A stretch of DNA of 64,000 bases, from the NCBI RefSeq assembly GCF_020193655.1, contig NZ_JADYVE010000013.1:47025-111024 (forward strand). Reading direction: 5' to 3'. Below, in pieces: positions 54,562 through 63,920 of this stretch (position 1 is its first letter; each line of letters begins with the position of its first letter). Below the pieces are notes generated by a model that worked only from the letters and a program-made list of their open reading frames with translations, ran no database searches and was not told where the DNA came from. The DNA comes from Ensifer sp. IC3342. Lineage in GTDB: Bacteria > Pseudomonadota > Alphaproteobacteria > Rhizobiales > Rhizobiaceae. Both the position numbers and the translations under genes were made by a program.

Positions 54562-56040
54562 TTACCCTTTGATATACCAGCCCCACGGCTCGTCGGCATC
54601 GAAGCTGGTGATCTGCTTCACCTCCAGATAGTTGGCGAGCCCCCAGCGGCCGAGTTCGCGGCCGATGCCGGATTGCTTATAGCCGCCCCATGGTGCTTCG
54701 GCGAAGGTCGGCTGCGAGCAGTTGATCCAAACGATGCCGGCACGGAAGGCGCTTGCGACGCGTTCGCAGCGCGCCCTGTCCTCGGACATGACCGCGGCGG
54801 CGAGGCCGAAGCGGCTGTCATTGGCAAGCCTGATCGCCTCCTCCTCGTTCCTGAACGGCATGACGCAGACGACGGGGCCGAAGATTTCCTCCCGCCAGAC
54901 GAAGCTGTCCGTGGTCATATTCGTCAGCACCGTCGGCTCGATGAAATAGCCGCTGTCGAAGCCGGCCGGGCGGCCGCCGCCGGCGGCCACGGTTGCGCCA
55001 TCCAGTCGCGCCCGCTCGATCGCGGCGAGAATCTTGTCGTATTGCCCCTTGGAGACAATCGGACCGAGCAACGTGCCCTCGTCGAGGCCGTTGCCGATCT
55101 TGATTTTCGCTGCTTCCTCGGTCAGCCTTTTCAAAACAGCATCGTAGATCGGCTCTTCTATCAGCACGCGCGACGTCGCGGAGCAGACCTGTCCCTGGTT
55201 CCAGAAGATGCCGAACATGATCCATTCGACCGCCTTCTCGATATCGCTGTCGGCGAAGACGACAAAGGGCGACTTGCCGCCGAGTTCGAGGCTGATGTTC
55301 TTGATGTCCTGCGCCCCCGCCATCATGACCTTGCGGCCGGTCGGCACCGAGCCGGTGAAGGCGAGCTTGTCGACAAGCGGATGCTCGGTCAGCGGCTCTC
55401 CGGCATCCTGTCCGGTGCCGGTAACGATGTTGAGAACTCCGCGCGGCAGGTCGATTTCTTCGGCGATCCTGCCGAGTTCGAGCGCTGTCAGCGGCGTGAG
55501 TTCGGATGGTTTCAGCACCATGGTGCAGCCGGCGGCAAGTGCCGGCGCGACCTTCCAGGCAACCATCAGCAGCGGATAGTTCCAGGGCGTGATGGCGCCG
55601 ACGACGCCGAGCGGTTCGCGAACGGCTTTCGAGGAGAAGCGGGTGTCTGCGACGGCGATCGGTTCCTCGGCATTGTTGTCGAGCTCTTCGGCGAGGCCCG
55701 CATAGTAGTTGAAGCAGCCGGCCGCGTCGTCGATATCCCAGAGCGCCTCGGGCAGCGGCTTGCCGTTGTCCATGACTTCGAGCCTTGCGAGCGCGTGGCG
55801 TCGCTCGTCGATCTTTCCGGCGATCGCCCGAAGATAGCGGGCTCGCTCAGCGCCCGTCAGCTTCGGCCAGGGACCGCTGTCGAAAGCGATGCGAGCCGCC
55901 TTGACGGCGTGATCGACGTCGTTCGAGGTGCCCGCGCCCGCCTTGCAGATGACCTCTTCCGTCGCCGGATTGATGACATCGATCGTCCCGCCCTTGCGGG
56001 GCTTTTCCCATTTTCCGTCAATGAAAAGCTTATCCTGCAT
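54562..56040 (-). CDS. Betaine-aldehyde-type NAD aldehyde dehydrogenase
   Basis: 492 aa from ATG 56040 (GGGGA six bases before); an ATG two codons upstream is an alternative. ALDH superfamily: PWNYPLLMVAWKVAPALAAG, catalytic Glu in LELGGKSPF, and catalytic Cys in NQGQVCSATSRV. The C-terminal WGWYIKG resembles plant betaine/amino-aldehyde dehydrogenases more than the classical rhizobial BetB. It is the last gene after the importer and the GMC oxidase, from which it is separated by a repeat. Likely oxidises the aldehyde made by that enzyme. Confidence 0.85.
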   Translation of the reverse strand: MQDKLFIDGKWEKPRKGGTIDVINPATEEVICKAGAGTSNDVDHAVKAARIAFDSGPWPKLTGAERARYLRAIAGKIDERRHALARLEVMDNGKPLPEALWDIDDAAGCFNYYAGLAEELDNNAEEPIAVADTRFSSKAVREPLGVVGAITPWNYPLLMVAWKVAPALAAGCTMVLKPSELTPLTALELGRIAEEIDLPRGVLNIVTGTGQDAGEPLTEHPLVDKLAFTGSVPTGRKVMMAGAQDIKNISLELGGKSPFVVFADSDIEKAVEWIMFGIFWNQGQVCSATSRVLIEEPIYDAVLKRLTEEAAKIKIGNGLDEGTLLGPIVSKGQYDKILAAIERARLDGATVAAGGGRPAGFDSGYFIEPTVLTNMTTDSFVWREEIFGPVVCVMPFRNEEEAIRLANDSRFGLAAAVMSEDRARCERVASAFRAGIVWINCSQPTFAEAPWGGYKQSGIGRELGRWGLANYLEVKQITSFDADEPWGWYIKG

Positions 56041-56067
56041 GCCCATTCCCCATTCGTAGCATGCTAC

Positions 56068-56170
56068 TGCATGTTCCCTTAAATCGGAGCCGATTTAAGG
56101 GATGAAAACATGCAGCATTCAAAGTGCTACAGCGACCCTTGTGCGCCTGAAAAGGCGCACGGCGCTGCAG
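56068..56170 (+). repeat. RIME-like repeat, copy 4
   Basis: TTCCCTTAAATCGGAGCCGATTTAAGG palindrome, ACATGCAGCATTCAAAGTGC, TACAGCGACC and a closing GCGCACGGCGCTGCAG stem. The best-preserved copy in the window. It sits inside the 250-base gap between the GMC and ALDH genes. Confidence 0.65.
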
Positions 56171-56292
56171 TATGGCTCACGCCGTAGCCGGCACGCTAGC
56201 CGCTTTTTGCGCTGCCCTTGCGTCGTCGTAGACGTGCGTGGTCACTGGGCATGTCGGATGTCCCTGTCTGCGTCACAGGGTTGCAGCGGCCC

Positions 56293-57888
56293 TCATCGGT
56301 TGGCCGCAACAATCATCTCCGCCGCCTTTTCCGCGATCATGATCGTCGGCGAATTGGTGTTGCCGGACGTGATCGTCGGCATGATCGAGGCATCGGCGAT
56401 GCGCAATCCTTTGAGCCCGCGCAGGCGCAGTTCAGGGTCGACGACGCTATCCGCATCGGCGCCCATGCGGCAGGTGCCGACCGGGTGGAAGATCGTCGTG
56501 CCGATATCGCCCGCAGCGCGCGTCAGATCCTCGTCCGTTTCGTAAGCCGGACCTGGCTTGAACTCGATCGGATTGAAGCGCGCAAAAGCGGGTTGCGAGA
56601 CGATGTGGCGCGTGAGGCGGATCGCTTTCACCGCCACGTCGCGATCTGCTTCCGCGGTCAGATAGCGCGGACGAATGTCGGGTGCCGCCGCAAAGTCCGG
56701 TCCCTTCAGATGCACCGAGCCGCGGCTTTCGGGCCTCAGATTGCAGACGCTGGCGGTGATCGCCGGGAAGGGGTGCACCGGCTCGCCGAATTTTTCGAGC
56801 GTGACCGGCTGGACGTGATACTCCAGATCCGGCGTTTCCTTCTCTGGGCCTGAGCGGGTGAAGATGCCGAGCTGGCTCGGCGCCATCGCCATCGGGCCGG
56901 AACGGCGGACGAGGTATTCGAGGCCGATCGCCGCCTTGCCGAGAAGCGAGCTTGCCTTCTCGTTGAGCGTCGGGACGCCGGTGACCTTGTAGGCGAGGCG
57001 CAGTTGCAGGTGATCCTGCAGGTTCTCGCCGATGCCAGGCATTTCGTGGCGCACTTCGATATCGTTTTGACGCAGGATAGCAGGTCGGCCGATGCCGGAG
57101 AGTTCGAGAATATGCGGCGAGCCGATCGAGCCCGCCGAAAGCACGGTTTCGCGCCGCGCCCGCGCGTGCTTGCTGACGCCGTCATGCTGGAACTCGACGC
57201 CGGCGACGCGGCCTTCCTCAAGGGTCAGCCTCTTCACATGCGCCTTTGTCAGGACGACGAGATTGCGTCGATGTCGGGCAGGCTTCAGGAACGCCTTGGC
57301 CGTGTTCCACCGAACGCCGGAGCGCTGGTTGACGTCGAAATAGCCGGAACCTTCATTGCTGCCGCGGTTGAAATCTTCCGTTTCGGGTATGCCCGCTTCG
57401 CTCGCCGCCTTCTGAAAGGCATCGAGCACCGCCCAACGCACGCGCGCCTTTTCGACCCGCCACTCGCCGCCCGCACCGTGCATCTCGTCGGCGCCGCGAT
57501 AATGGTCCTCGGATTTCCTGAAGAGCGGCAGCACGTCCTCCCAACTCCAGCCGGCGCAGCCGAGCTGGCGCCAGTGATCGTAGTCGCGCGCCTGGCCGCG
57601 CATGTAGATCATGCCGTTGATCGAGGAACAGCCGCCGAGCACCTTGCCGCGTGGGTAGCCGAGCGAACGACCGTTGAGGCCTTCCTCCGCGGCGGTCGTG
57701 AAGCACCAGTCCGTGCGGGGATTGTTGATACAGTAGAGATAGCCGACCGGAATATGAATCCAGTGATAATTATCGCTGCCGCCGGCCTCGAGCAGCAGAA
57801 CGCGGTGATCCGGATTTTCCGAGAGACGGTTTGCAAGCACGCAGCCAGCGCTACCCGCTCCGACGACGATGTAGTCGAACGTGTCCAT
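56293..57888 (-). CDS. GMC-family FAD alcohol dehydrogenase/oxidase
   Basis: 531 aa. FAD-binding VVGAGSAGCVLANRLSE at the N-terminus, GMC signature 1 (GYPRGKVLGGCSSINGMIYM), signature 2 (GSIGSPHILELSGIG) and the C-terminal catalytic segment HPVGTCRMG...TSGNTNSPTIMIAE. It is related to choline dehydrogenase, but the same family covers many alcohols. It lies 52 bases after the last importer gene in the same direction, upstream of the aldehyde dehydrogenase. The pair would turn an imported alcohol into an acid. Confidence 0.85.
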   Translation of the reverse strand: MDTFDYIVVGAGSAGCVLANRLSENPDHRVLLLEAGGSDNYHWIHIPVGYLYCINNPRTDWCFTTAAEEGLNGRSLGYPRGKVLGGCSSINGMIYMRGQARDYDHWRQLGCAGWSWEDVLPLFRKSEDHYRGADEMHGAGGEWRVEKARVRWAVLDAFQKAASEAGIPETEDFNRGSNEGSGYFDVNQRSGVRWNTAKAFLKPARHRRNLVVLTKAHVKRLTLEEGRVAGVEFQHDGVSKHARARRETVLSAGSIGSPHILELSGIGRPAILRQNDIEVRHEMPGIGENLQDHLQLRLAYKVTGVPTLNEKASSLLGKAAIGLEYLVRRSGPMAMAPSQLGIFTRSGPEKETPDLEYHVQPVTLEKFGEPVHPFPAITASVCNLRPESRGSVHLKGPDFAAAPDIRPRYLTAEADRDVAVKAIRLTRHIVSQPAFARFNPIEFKPGPAYETDEDLTRAAGDIGTTIFHPVGTCRMGADADSVVDPELRLRGLKGLRIADASIMPTITSGNTNSPTIMIAEKAAEMIVAANR

Positions 57889-57940
57889 GAGCTTTCTCTA
57901 ATTTCGCGGCCCGGCGCACTCGGCACCAGGGCCATACGCG

Positions 57941-58942
57941 TCAATGCTTGTGGCGATGCTCGAAGCCGAGCCTGCGGCCGAGGCGCGAGTTATAGAACTC
58001 CCCGACAATGCCGCGGCGGAAGAGCAGCACGCAGGCCATGAAGACAAGGCCCGTGATGATCGTGACCGGGAATTCAGACGTTGCCAGATAGTTCTGAAGC
58101 GTGACCACGAGACCCGCGCCGAAGAGCGGACCGATCAGCGTGCCGATGCCGCCGAGCAGGGTCATCAGGATGACTTCGCCCGACATCTGCCAGCCGACGT
58201 CGGTCAGGGTGGCGAACTGGAAGACCAGCGCCTTCACGCCGCCGGCCAATCCGGTCAGCGCCGCCGACATGACGAAGGCCGCGAGCTTGTAGTTCCTTAC
58301 CGAATAGCCGAGCGAGATCGCACGCGTCTCGTTCTCGCGGATCGACTTCAGGATCATGCCGAAGGGTGAGTTGATGATACGCCAGATGATGCCGATGCCG
58401 ATCACGAATACGGCGAGCACGAAGTAGTACATGTTCGTCGACTGGGAGAGATCGACGAAGCCGAAAAGATGGCCACGCGGTACCGACTGGATCCCGTCTT
58501 CGCCGTGCGTGAACTCGGCCTGGAGGCAGAAGAAATAGAACATCTGCGCCAGCGCCAGCGTAATCATCGCGAAATAGATGCCCTGGCGGCGAATGGCGAA
58601 GAAGCCGATGACCGCGCCGAGTAGCGCTGCGCCGATGACGCCGACGAGGATGCCGAGTTCGGGCGGCACGCCCCATTCCTTAACCGCGTGCGCCGTGAAA
58701 TAGGCCGCGCCGCCGAAGAAGGCGGCATGACCGAAGGAGAGCAGCCCCGTATAGCCGAGCAACAGATTGAAGGCGCAGGCAAAGAGCGCGAAGCACAGAA
58801 TCTTCATCAGGAAGACGGGGTAGAAGAACAAAGGTGCGAGCAGAAGAAGCGCAAGCCCGGCGCCGAGAAAGATCGTCTGCGCGACGACCGGCGAGCGTTC
58901 CTTCTGCTTCTCAAGTTCAAGTGTCAGCGTCATATCAAGCAT
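57941..58942 (-). CDS. livM: LIV-type ABC importer, permease LivM
   Basis: 333 aa (an ATG three codons on, 58933, is the alternative start). Branched-chain amino-acid-type permease with about nine membrane segments, the LivM pattern LLGYTGLLSFGHAAFFGGAAYF and GGIGTLIGPLFGAG. Overlaps the livH stop by 8 bases at the longer start. The substrate may not be an amino acid given the alcohol and aldehyde dehydrogenases downstream. Confidence 0.85.
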   Translation of the reverse strand: MLDMTLTLELEKQKERSPVVAQTIFLGAGLALLLLAPLFFYPVFLMKILCFALFACAFNLLLGYTGLLSFGHAAFFGGAAYFTAHAVKEWGVPPELGILVGVIGAALLGAVIGFFAIRRQGIYFAMITLALAQMFYFFCLQAEFTHGEDGIQSVPRGHLFGFVDLSQSTNMYYFVLAVFVIGIGIIWRIINSPFGMILKSIRENETRAISLGYSVRNYKLAAFVMSAALTGLAGGVKALVFQFATLTDVGWQMSGEVILMTLLGGIGTLIGPLFGAGLVVTLQNYLATSEFPVTIITGLVFMACVLLFRRGIVGEFYNSRLGRRLGFEHRHKH

Positions 58943-59822
58943 CCCGGCCGAAGAGGCCCGCCGGCCGTATCAGGAGAACGATGGCCATGATCACGAAGAT
59001 CACGATATTGGAGGCCTCCGGATAGAAGACCTTGGTCAGTCCCTCGGCGACACCCAGCATGTAGCCGGTGATGATCGCCCCCATGATCGAGCCCATGCCG
59101 CCAACGACGACAACGGCAAAGACGATGATGATGATGTTTGATCCCATCAGCGGCGAGACCTGGTAGATCGGCGCGGCCAGCACGCCGGCAAGCGCCGCAA
59201 GCGCCGCGCCGAGACCGTAGGTTAGCGTCAGCAGGAACGGCACGTTGATGCCGAAGGACTGCACGAGCACCGGATTTTCCGTTGCCGCGCGCAGATAGGA
59301 GCCGAGTTTGGTCTTCTCGATGATGAGCCAGGTGCCAAGGCACACGGCCAGCGAGAAGGCGATGACCCAGCCGCGATAGATGGGCAGGAACATGAAGCCG
59401 AGATTGGTGCCGCCCGCAAGCAGTGCCGGCGTCGCATAGGGCTGGCCGGAGGCGCCGTAGAGGTAGCGAAAGGTTCCCTCGACGGTCAAAGCCAGGCCGA
59501 AGGTGAAGAGCAGACCGTAGAGCGGGTCGAGCGTATAAAGGCGCCTCAGCATGGTGCGCTCGACGGCGGCGCCAAGAAGGCCGACGAGAAGCGGCGCGAG
59601 GATGAGGGTCGGCCAATAGCCGATGCCGAAATGCGACAAGAGCAACCAGGCGGCAAAGGCGCCCAGCATGTATTGCGCGCCATGGGCGAAGTTGATGACG
59701 CGCAACAGGCCGAAGATGATCGCAAGGCCGAGGCTCAACAGTGCATAGAAGGAGCCGTTAATGAGCCCGATCAGAAGCTGCCCGAGAAAGGCCTGGAGCG
59801 GAATTCCGAAAATCGTAGTCAT
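58935..59822 (-). CDS. livH: LIV-type ABC importer, permease LivH
   Basis: 295 aa, about eight membrane segments, with LINGSFYALLSLGLAIIFGL and RVINFAHGAQYMLGAF at the N-terminus and the GGMGSIMGAIITGYMLG segment near the C-terminus. Starts 3 bases after the livF stop. Forms the pore with LivM. Confidence 0.87.
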   Translation of the reverse strand: MTTIFGIPLQAFLGQLLIGLINGSFYALLSLGLAIIFGLLRVINFAHGAQYMLGAFAAWLLLSHFGIGYWPTLILAPLLVGLLGAAVERTMLRRLYTLDPLYGLLFTFGLALTVEGTFRYLYGASGQPYATPALLAGGTNLGFMFLPIYRGWVIAFSLAVCLGTWLIIEKTKLGSYLRAATENPVLVQSFGINVPFLLTLTYGLGAALAALAGVLAAPIYQVSPLMGSNIIIIVFAVVVVGGMGSIMGAIITGYMLGVAEGLTKVFYPEASNIVIFVIMAIVLLIRPAGLFGRDA

Positions 59823-59825
59823 GGC

Positions 59826-60527
59826 CTACACTCCGAGCACATCATGCAGCATGTCCATGCGTTCGGAAAGTTCCGAAACCGGGAACTCGCCGGCGACGCG
59901 GCCATGGTCCATGAGATAGAACCGATCGGCGACCTTGCTGGCGAAGCGGAAGTTCTGCTCGACGAGCAGGACGGTCATCCCGCGCTCCTTCAGTTTCTTC
60001 AAGACATCGCCGATCCGCTGGACGATTACCGGGGCAAGCCCTTCGGTCGGCTCGTCGAGCAGCATCATCCGGACTCCGGTTCTAAGGATGCGCGCGATCG
60101 CCAGCATCTGCTGTTCGCCGCCGGAAAGCTTGGTTCCCTGGCTGTTGCGACGTTCGTGCAGGTTTGGGAAAAGCTCGAAAATCTCGTCGATGGTCATGCC
60201 GCCCTTGGCGACCGCCGGCGGCAGCAGCAGGTTTTCATAGACGGAGAGGGTCGAGAATATGCCGCGCTCTTCGGGAATGAAACCGAGGCCGCGATGCGCG
60301 ACGCGGTGGAGGGGCACGCGGAGCAGGTCTTCGCCGGCGAAGCTGATCTCGCCCTTCCGTTCGCGCACGATTCCCATGATGGCACGCAGTGTCGTGGTCT
60401 TGCCGACGCCGTTGCGGCCAAGCAGCGTGACCATCTCGCCTTCGCCGACGGTCATATCGACGCCGTGAAGAATATGGCTTTCGCCGTACCAGGCATTGAG
60501 GCCCGAGACCTTGAGGAGAGGTTTCAT
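59826..60527 (-). CDS. livF: LIV-type ABC importer, ATPase LivF
   Basis: 233 aa from ATG 60527, one base after the livG stop; GGAGG lies within the end of livG. Walker A GRNGVGKTT, signature LSGGEQQMLAIAR, Walker B MMLLDEPTEGLAP, H-loop VEQNFRFA (Gln and Asn after Glu, as usual in LivF, without the classic His). LivF-type short ATPase paired with LivG. Confidence 0.88.
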   Translation of the reverse strand: MKPLLKVSGLNAWYGESHILHGVDMTVGEGEMVTLLGRNGVGKTTTLRAIMGIVRERKGEISFAGEDLLRVPLHRVAHRGLGFIPEERGIFSTLSVYENLLLPPAVAKGGMTIDEIFELFPNLHERRNSQGTKLSGGEQQMLAIARILRTGVRMMLLDEPTEGLAPVIVQRIGDVLKKLKERGMTVLLVEQNFRFASKVADRFYLMDHGRVAGEFPVSELSERMDMLHDVLGV

Positions 60528-60528
60528 G

Positions 60529-61311
60529 TCAGGCATCCTCCGTGCCCATATAGGCGGTGCGCACGCGCGGATCCTCCGACACGGCGGCATAGTTGCCCTC
60601 GGCGAGAATTTCGCCGCGCTGCAGCACCGTGACATGGTGGCAGAGCGTCTCGACAACGGAGAGATTGTGCTCGACCATCAGAACCGCGCGTTCGCGCGCC
60701 ACTTCGCGGATGATCTCGGCGACCATGCCGACGTCCTCGTGGCCCATGCCGGCCATCGGTTCGTCCAGCAAGAGCACGTTCGGGTCGAGCGCCAGCGTCG
60801 TCGCGATCTCAAGCACGCGTTTGCGGCCATAGGAAAGATCGGCGGCGACTGCGTTGCGCTCCTTTTCGAGGCCGACGGAGCGGATTAACTGGTCCGCCTT
60901 GGCGTTCAAGGCTTCAAGTGCGGAAAGCGGCTTCCAGAATTGCGTCGCAAGGTTGTTCGGCCGCTGCAGGGCCACGCGCACATTGTCGAGCACCGTCAGG
61001 TGCGGGAAGACCGCCGAGATCTGGAACGAGCGGACGAGGCCCATGCGAGCAACCTTGTCCGGGGCGGTGTTGGTGATGTCTTCCCCGAGCAGCGTGATCG
61101 TGCCGCGCGTCGGCTGCAGGAACTTGGTCAGCAGGTTGAACACGGTGGTCTTGCCGGCCCCGTTCGGGCCGATCAGCGCATGCACGCGGGCATGATGGAC
61201 GTCGAGATCGACATCCTTGACGGCGGTAAAGCCGCCGAAGTCACGGCGGAGACCGCGGGCGGACAGAACCACCCGCGGCGCTCCGTTCTGCGAAGAGACG
61301 GTCACGGTCAT
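60529..61311 (-). CDS. livG: LIV-type ABC importer, ATPase LivG
   Basis: 260 aa. Walker A GPNGAGKTTVFN, Walker B VLLLDEPMAGMGHE, H-loop His in LMVEHNLSVVE. The signature reads LSYGRKRVLEIA (LSYGR), normal for LivG. First ATPase gene after the binding protein, with 14 bases between. Contains the LivG-type QISAVFPHLTVLDNV segment. Confidence 0.88.
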   Translation of the reverse strand: MTVTVSSQNGAPRVVLSARGLRRDFGGFTAVKDVDLDVHHARVHALIGPNGAGKTTVFNLLTKFLQPTRGTITLLGEDITNTAPDKVARMGLVRSFQISAVFPHLTVLDNVRVALQRPNNLATQFWKPLSALEALNAKADQLIRSVGLEKERNAVAADLSYGRKRVLEIATTLALDPNVLLLDEPMAGMGHEDVGMVAEIIREVARERAVLMVEHNLSVVETLCHHVTVLQRGEILAEGNYAAVSEDPRVRTAYMGTEDA

Positions 61312-61325
61312 CGCGATCCGGCCGG

Positions 61326-62534
61326 TCAGGACTTCACGAGTTCGCAGCCGCTCTGGGCCGGATCGATGAAGGCGTCCTTGCCGGGAATGGTCGCGAGAAC
61401 CTTGAAATAGTCCCAGGGTTCCTTGCTCTCGTCGGGCTTCTTGACCTCGAGCAAGTACATGTCGTGGATCATCCGGCCGTTCGGCGCGACGGTACCGTTC
61501 TGAGCGAAAACGTCGTTGACCGGCAGAGCATGCAGTTCCTTGGCTACCGCATCGGCGTCGTCACTGCCGGCCTTCTCGATCGCCTTCAGATACTGCAGTA
61601 CGGCCGAATAGGTGCCGGCATGGACCATGTTAGGCATCTTGCCGGTGCGTTCCATGAAGCGCTTGCCGAATTTCGCGCTCTCCTCGTCACGGTTCCAGTA
61701 GAAGCCTTCGGTCAGCGTCAGCCCTTGAGCGGCATCGAGCCCGAGGCCGTGAACCTCGGCGAGCGTGAAGAGCAGGGCTGCCAGACGCTGGCCGCCCTGG
61801 ACGATGCCGAACTCGGCGGCCTGCTTGATGGCATTCGAGGTGTCGAGGCCGGCATTGGCAAGGCCGATCACCTTGGCGCCGGAGGATTGCGCCTGCAGCA
61901 GGAACGAGGAGAAATCGGTGGTTGCCAGCGGATGGCGGACGGCGCCGACGACCGAGCCACCGTTTTCCTTGACAAAGTTGGCGGTGTTTTCTTCGAGCGA
62001 ATAGCCGAACGCGTAATCGGCCGTCAGGAAGAACCAGCTGTCGCCGCCCTGCTTCACAAGCGCACCGCCCGTGCCGACCGCAAGCGAGTGGGTGTCATAG
62101 GCCCAATGGAACCCGTAGGGGCTGCACTGCTTGCCGGTGAGTTCCGTCGTTGCCGCTCCGGTAACGATGTCGATCTTCTTCTTCTCCTTGGAGATCGCCT
62201 GAACCGCGAGCGCCACTGACGACGTGGTTAATTCCATGATGCTGTCGACCTGCTCTGTGTCGTACCATTGCCGGGCGATGTTGGACGCGATGTCAGGCTT
62301 GTTTTGGTGGTCGGCCGTGACCACCTCGACCGGCACGCCGAGCACCTTGCCGCCGAAATCCTCGACCGCCATCAGCGCCGCCTCGTAGGAGGACTTGCCG
62401 CCGAAATCGGCGTAGACGCCGGACTGGTCGTTGAGAATGCCGATTTTGACCCTACCGTCGGACGCGTCGGCGAGTGCCGCGGTGCTGCTCGCGAGCAACA
62501 CTGCAAGCGTGGCGATCAGTTTCTTGTGCATCAT
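61326..62534 (-). CDS. LIV-type ABC importer, periplasmic binding protein
   Basis: 402 aa from ATG 62534 (GGGAGGAG upstream; an ATG directly after is equally possible). Signal peptide MMHKKLIATLAVLLASSTAA with cleavage near ALA-D. The mature part is a Peripla_BP_6 receptor: VKIGILNDQSGVYADFGG, and FLTADYAFGYSLEENTA. First gene of the minus-strand cluster of seven, with a divergent LysR regulator upstream. Ligand unknown; the operon suggests an alcohol- or amino-alcohol-like compound. Confidence 0.83.
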   Translation of the reverse strand: MMHKKLIATLAVLLASSTAALADASDGRVKIGILNDQSGVYADFGGKSSYEAALMAVEDFGGKVLGVPVEVVTADHQNKPDIASNIARQWYDTEQVDSIMELTTSSVALAVQAISKEKKKIDIVTGAATTELTGKQCSPYGFHWAYDTHSLAVGTGGALVKQGGDSWFFLTADYAFGYSLEENTANFVKENGGSVVGAVRHPLATTDFSSFLLQAQSSGAKVIGLANAGLDTSNAIKQAAEFGIVQGGQRLAALLFTLAEVHGLGLDAAQGLTLTEGFYWNRDEESAKFGKRFMERTGKMPNMVHAGTYSAVLQYLKAIEKAGSDDADAVAKELHALPVNDVFAQNGTVAPNGRMIHDMYLLEVKKPDESKEPWDYFKVLATIPGKDAFIDPAQSGCELVKS

Positions 62535-62748
62535 GTCTCCTCCCAGGACTGTCAAAAACGGCGGGCGAATCATCGCGAAAACGCGCGACGGCTCCGATAT
62601 GCCTTTCGGCGACATCGGCAGGGAAATCGATCCGCTTCTCTCTGTTCAAAATTGGCCAGACATGCTCCTCAGATGCCGGCTCGACCCCTACAATCCCGAA
62701 AATTTTGCTTGGATGCAAGCGGGCCGAACCGTAAATTGTAAACAGGGT

Positions 62749-62766
62749 CTGTTCATTTTCGAACAG
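62749..62766. promoter_or_regulatory. Palindrome in the LysR/binding-protein divergent promoter
   Basis: CTGTTCATTTTCGAACAG: arms CTGTTC and GAACAG with a 6-base centre, 11 bases before the LysR start. Placed to let the LysR protein control itself and the divergent transport operon. The rest of the 243-base gap shows no further clear site. Confidence 0.4.
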
Positions 62767-62777
62767 AGGGGGCAAAC

Positions 62778-63725
62778 ATGAATCCGAATTTCACCTGGGA
62801 CGACCTGCAATTCTTCCTTGCTGTCGCGAGAACCGGACAACTGTCGACCGCAGCGCGGCGGCTCAGAACCAGCCATGCGACTGTGTCGCGCCGGATCGAC
62901 CGGCTGGAATTCGCGCTCAAGGTCAGGCTCTTCGAACGCAATCCGCGCGGCTACGTGCTGACGACCATGGGCCAGCGCTTCGTCGAGACGGCCGAACGTA
63001 TCGAACGGGAAACCGAACAGCTCCAGCTCGACATCAGCGATGGCATGACCTCACAACGCGGTGTCGTGCGGCTCAGCACGCTCGAAGGTTTCGGTAATTT
63101 CTTCCTGTCGGACCGGCTCGCGGACTTTGCCAACCGCTATCCGAACATTTCGCTCGAACTCGTGGCGATCCAGCAAATCATGTCGCTGTCGCGCAAGGAG
63201 GCGGATATCGCCGTCGCACTCGCGGCGCCCAAGGCTGGCCCCTACCATTCCGAAGTGCTGACGCCCTATACGCTCCATGTCTATGGCGCACGCAGCTATC
63301 TCGCCACGCATCCGCCGATCCGCAGCCGCAACGATCTCGGCTCGCACCGTTTCGTCGGCTATATCGAGGACATGATCTTCACGCCGGGGCTCGACTATCT
63401 CGGCGAAGTCCAGCCAGGGCTCCGCGCCCATTTCCAGAGTTCGAGCATCCTGACGCAGCTGAAGGCCGTGCGACAGGGGCTGGGCCTCTGCGTCCTGCCG
63501 CATTTCATGGCGCGTGATGAGCCTAATCTCGAGATCGTGTTGCCGGAGGAAATCGAACTCAAGCGCACCTACTGGATGATCTGCCATCGCGACCTGATCG
63601 CGGTGCCGCGGGTTCGCGCGGTGCGCGACTTTCTCGTTGAGGCGGTCCGCGAGAACCGGTCGTGCTTCTTGCGCGAAAGATCGGTGCCGGGAACCGGTCA
63701 TCGGCACGCCCTTGAAGCGCAATGA
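62778..63725 (+). CDS. LysR-family regulator divergent from the LIV-GMC-ALDH cluster
   Basis: 315 aa, ATG 62778 after GAGGGGG. N-terminal winged helix (LQFFLAVARTGQLSTAARRL, SHATVSRRIDRLE) with a VSRR-type recognition helix as in the AaeR/DsdC-like LysR subgroup, then the effector domain (about 90-290). Probably controls the divergent operon. Followed by a gap leading to a strong promoter. Confidence 0.85.
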   Translation: MNPNFTWDDLQFFLAVARTGQLSTAARRLRTSHATVSRRIDRLEFALKVRLFERNPRGYVLTTMGQRFVETAERIERETEQLQLDISDGMTSQRGVVRLSTLEGFGNFFLSDRLADFANRYPNISLELVAIQQIMSLSRKEADIAVALAAPKAGPYHSEVLTPYTLHVYGARSYLATHPPIRSRNDLGSHRFVGYIEDMIFTPGLDYLGEVQPGLRAHFQSSSILTQLKAVRQGLGLCVLPHFMARDEPNLEIVLPEEIELKRTYWMICHRDLIAVPRVRAVRDFLVEAVRENRSCFLRERSVPGTGHRHALEAQ

Positions 63726-63890
63726 TGCGTTAACCATATTAGGAATAGCGGCCCGTGATCGCATTTTCGTTGCCGAGGCACGAAATGCGGGGTTTGTGGA
63801 ACCGATCCGCCCCCGATTTTCCGTTGTGATTAAAATTCCGCAACGATTTCAATCATTTCTGTTTTTTTGACGATTTTTTGAAAATGGTTG

Positions 63891-63920
63891 TTGACGTGTC
63901 GGGGAGGGTGGGTCTATAAG
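63891..63920 (+). promoter_or_regulatory. Strong promoter resembling an rRNA operon promoter
   Basis: TTGACG, 18 bases, TATAAG, then a GC-rich start region CCCGATC, preceded by A/T tracts (GTTTTTTTGACGATTTTTTG) that resemble an UP element. The downstream GAGGGCGGCGGCGCTGCTGG looks like the leader of a rhizobial rRNA operon. No 16S sequence is inside the window, so this rests on promoter form and leader similarity. The bases 63726-63890 hold no gene. Confidence 0.5.

Noticed and set aside
63728..63735. TTAACCAT, a CtrA half-site
   Set aside because: An eight-base half-site alone is common by chance and it lies at the end of the LysR gene, not in a promoter.
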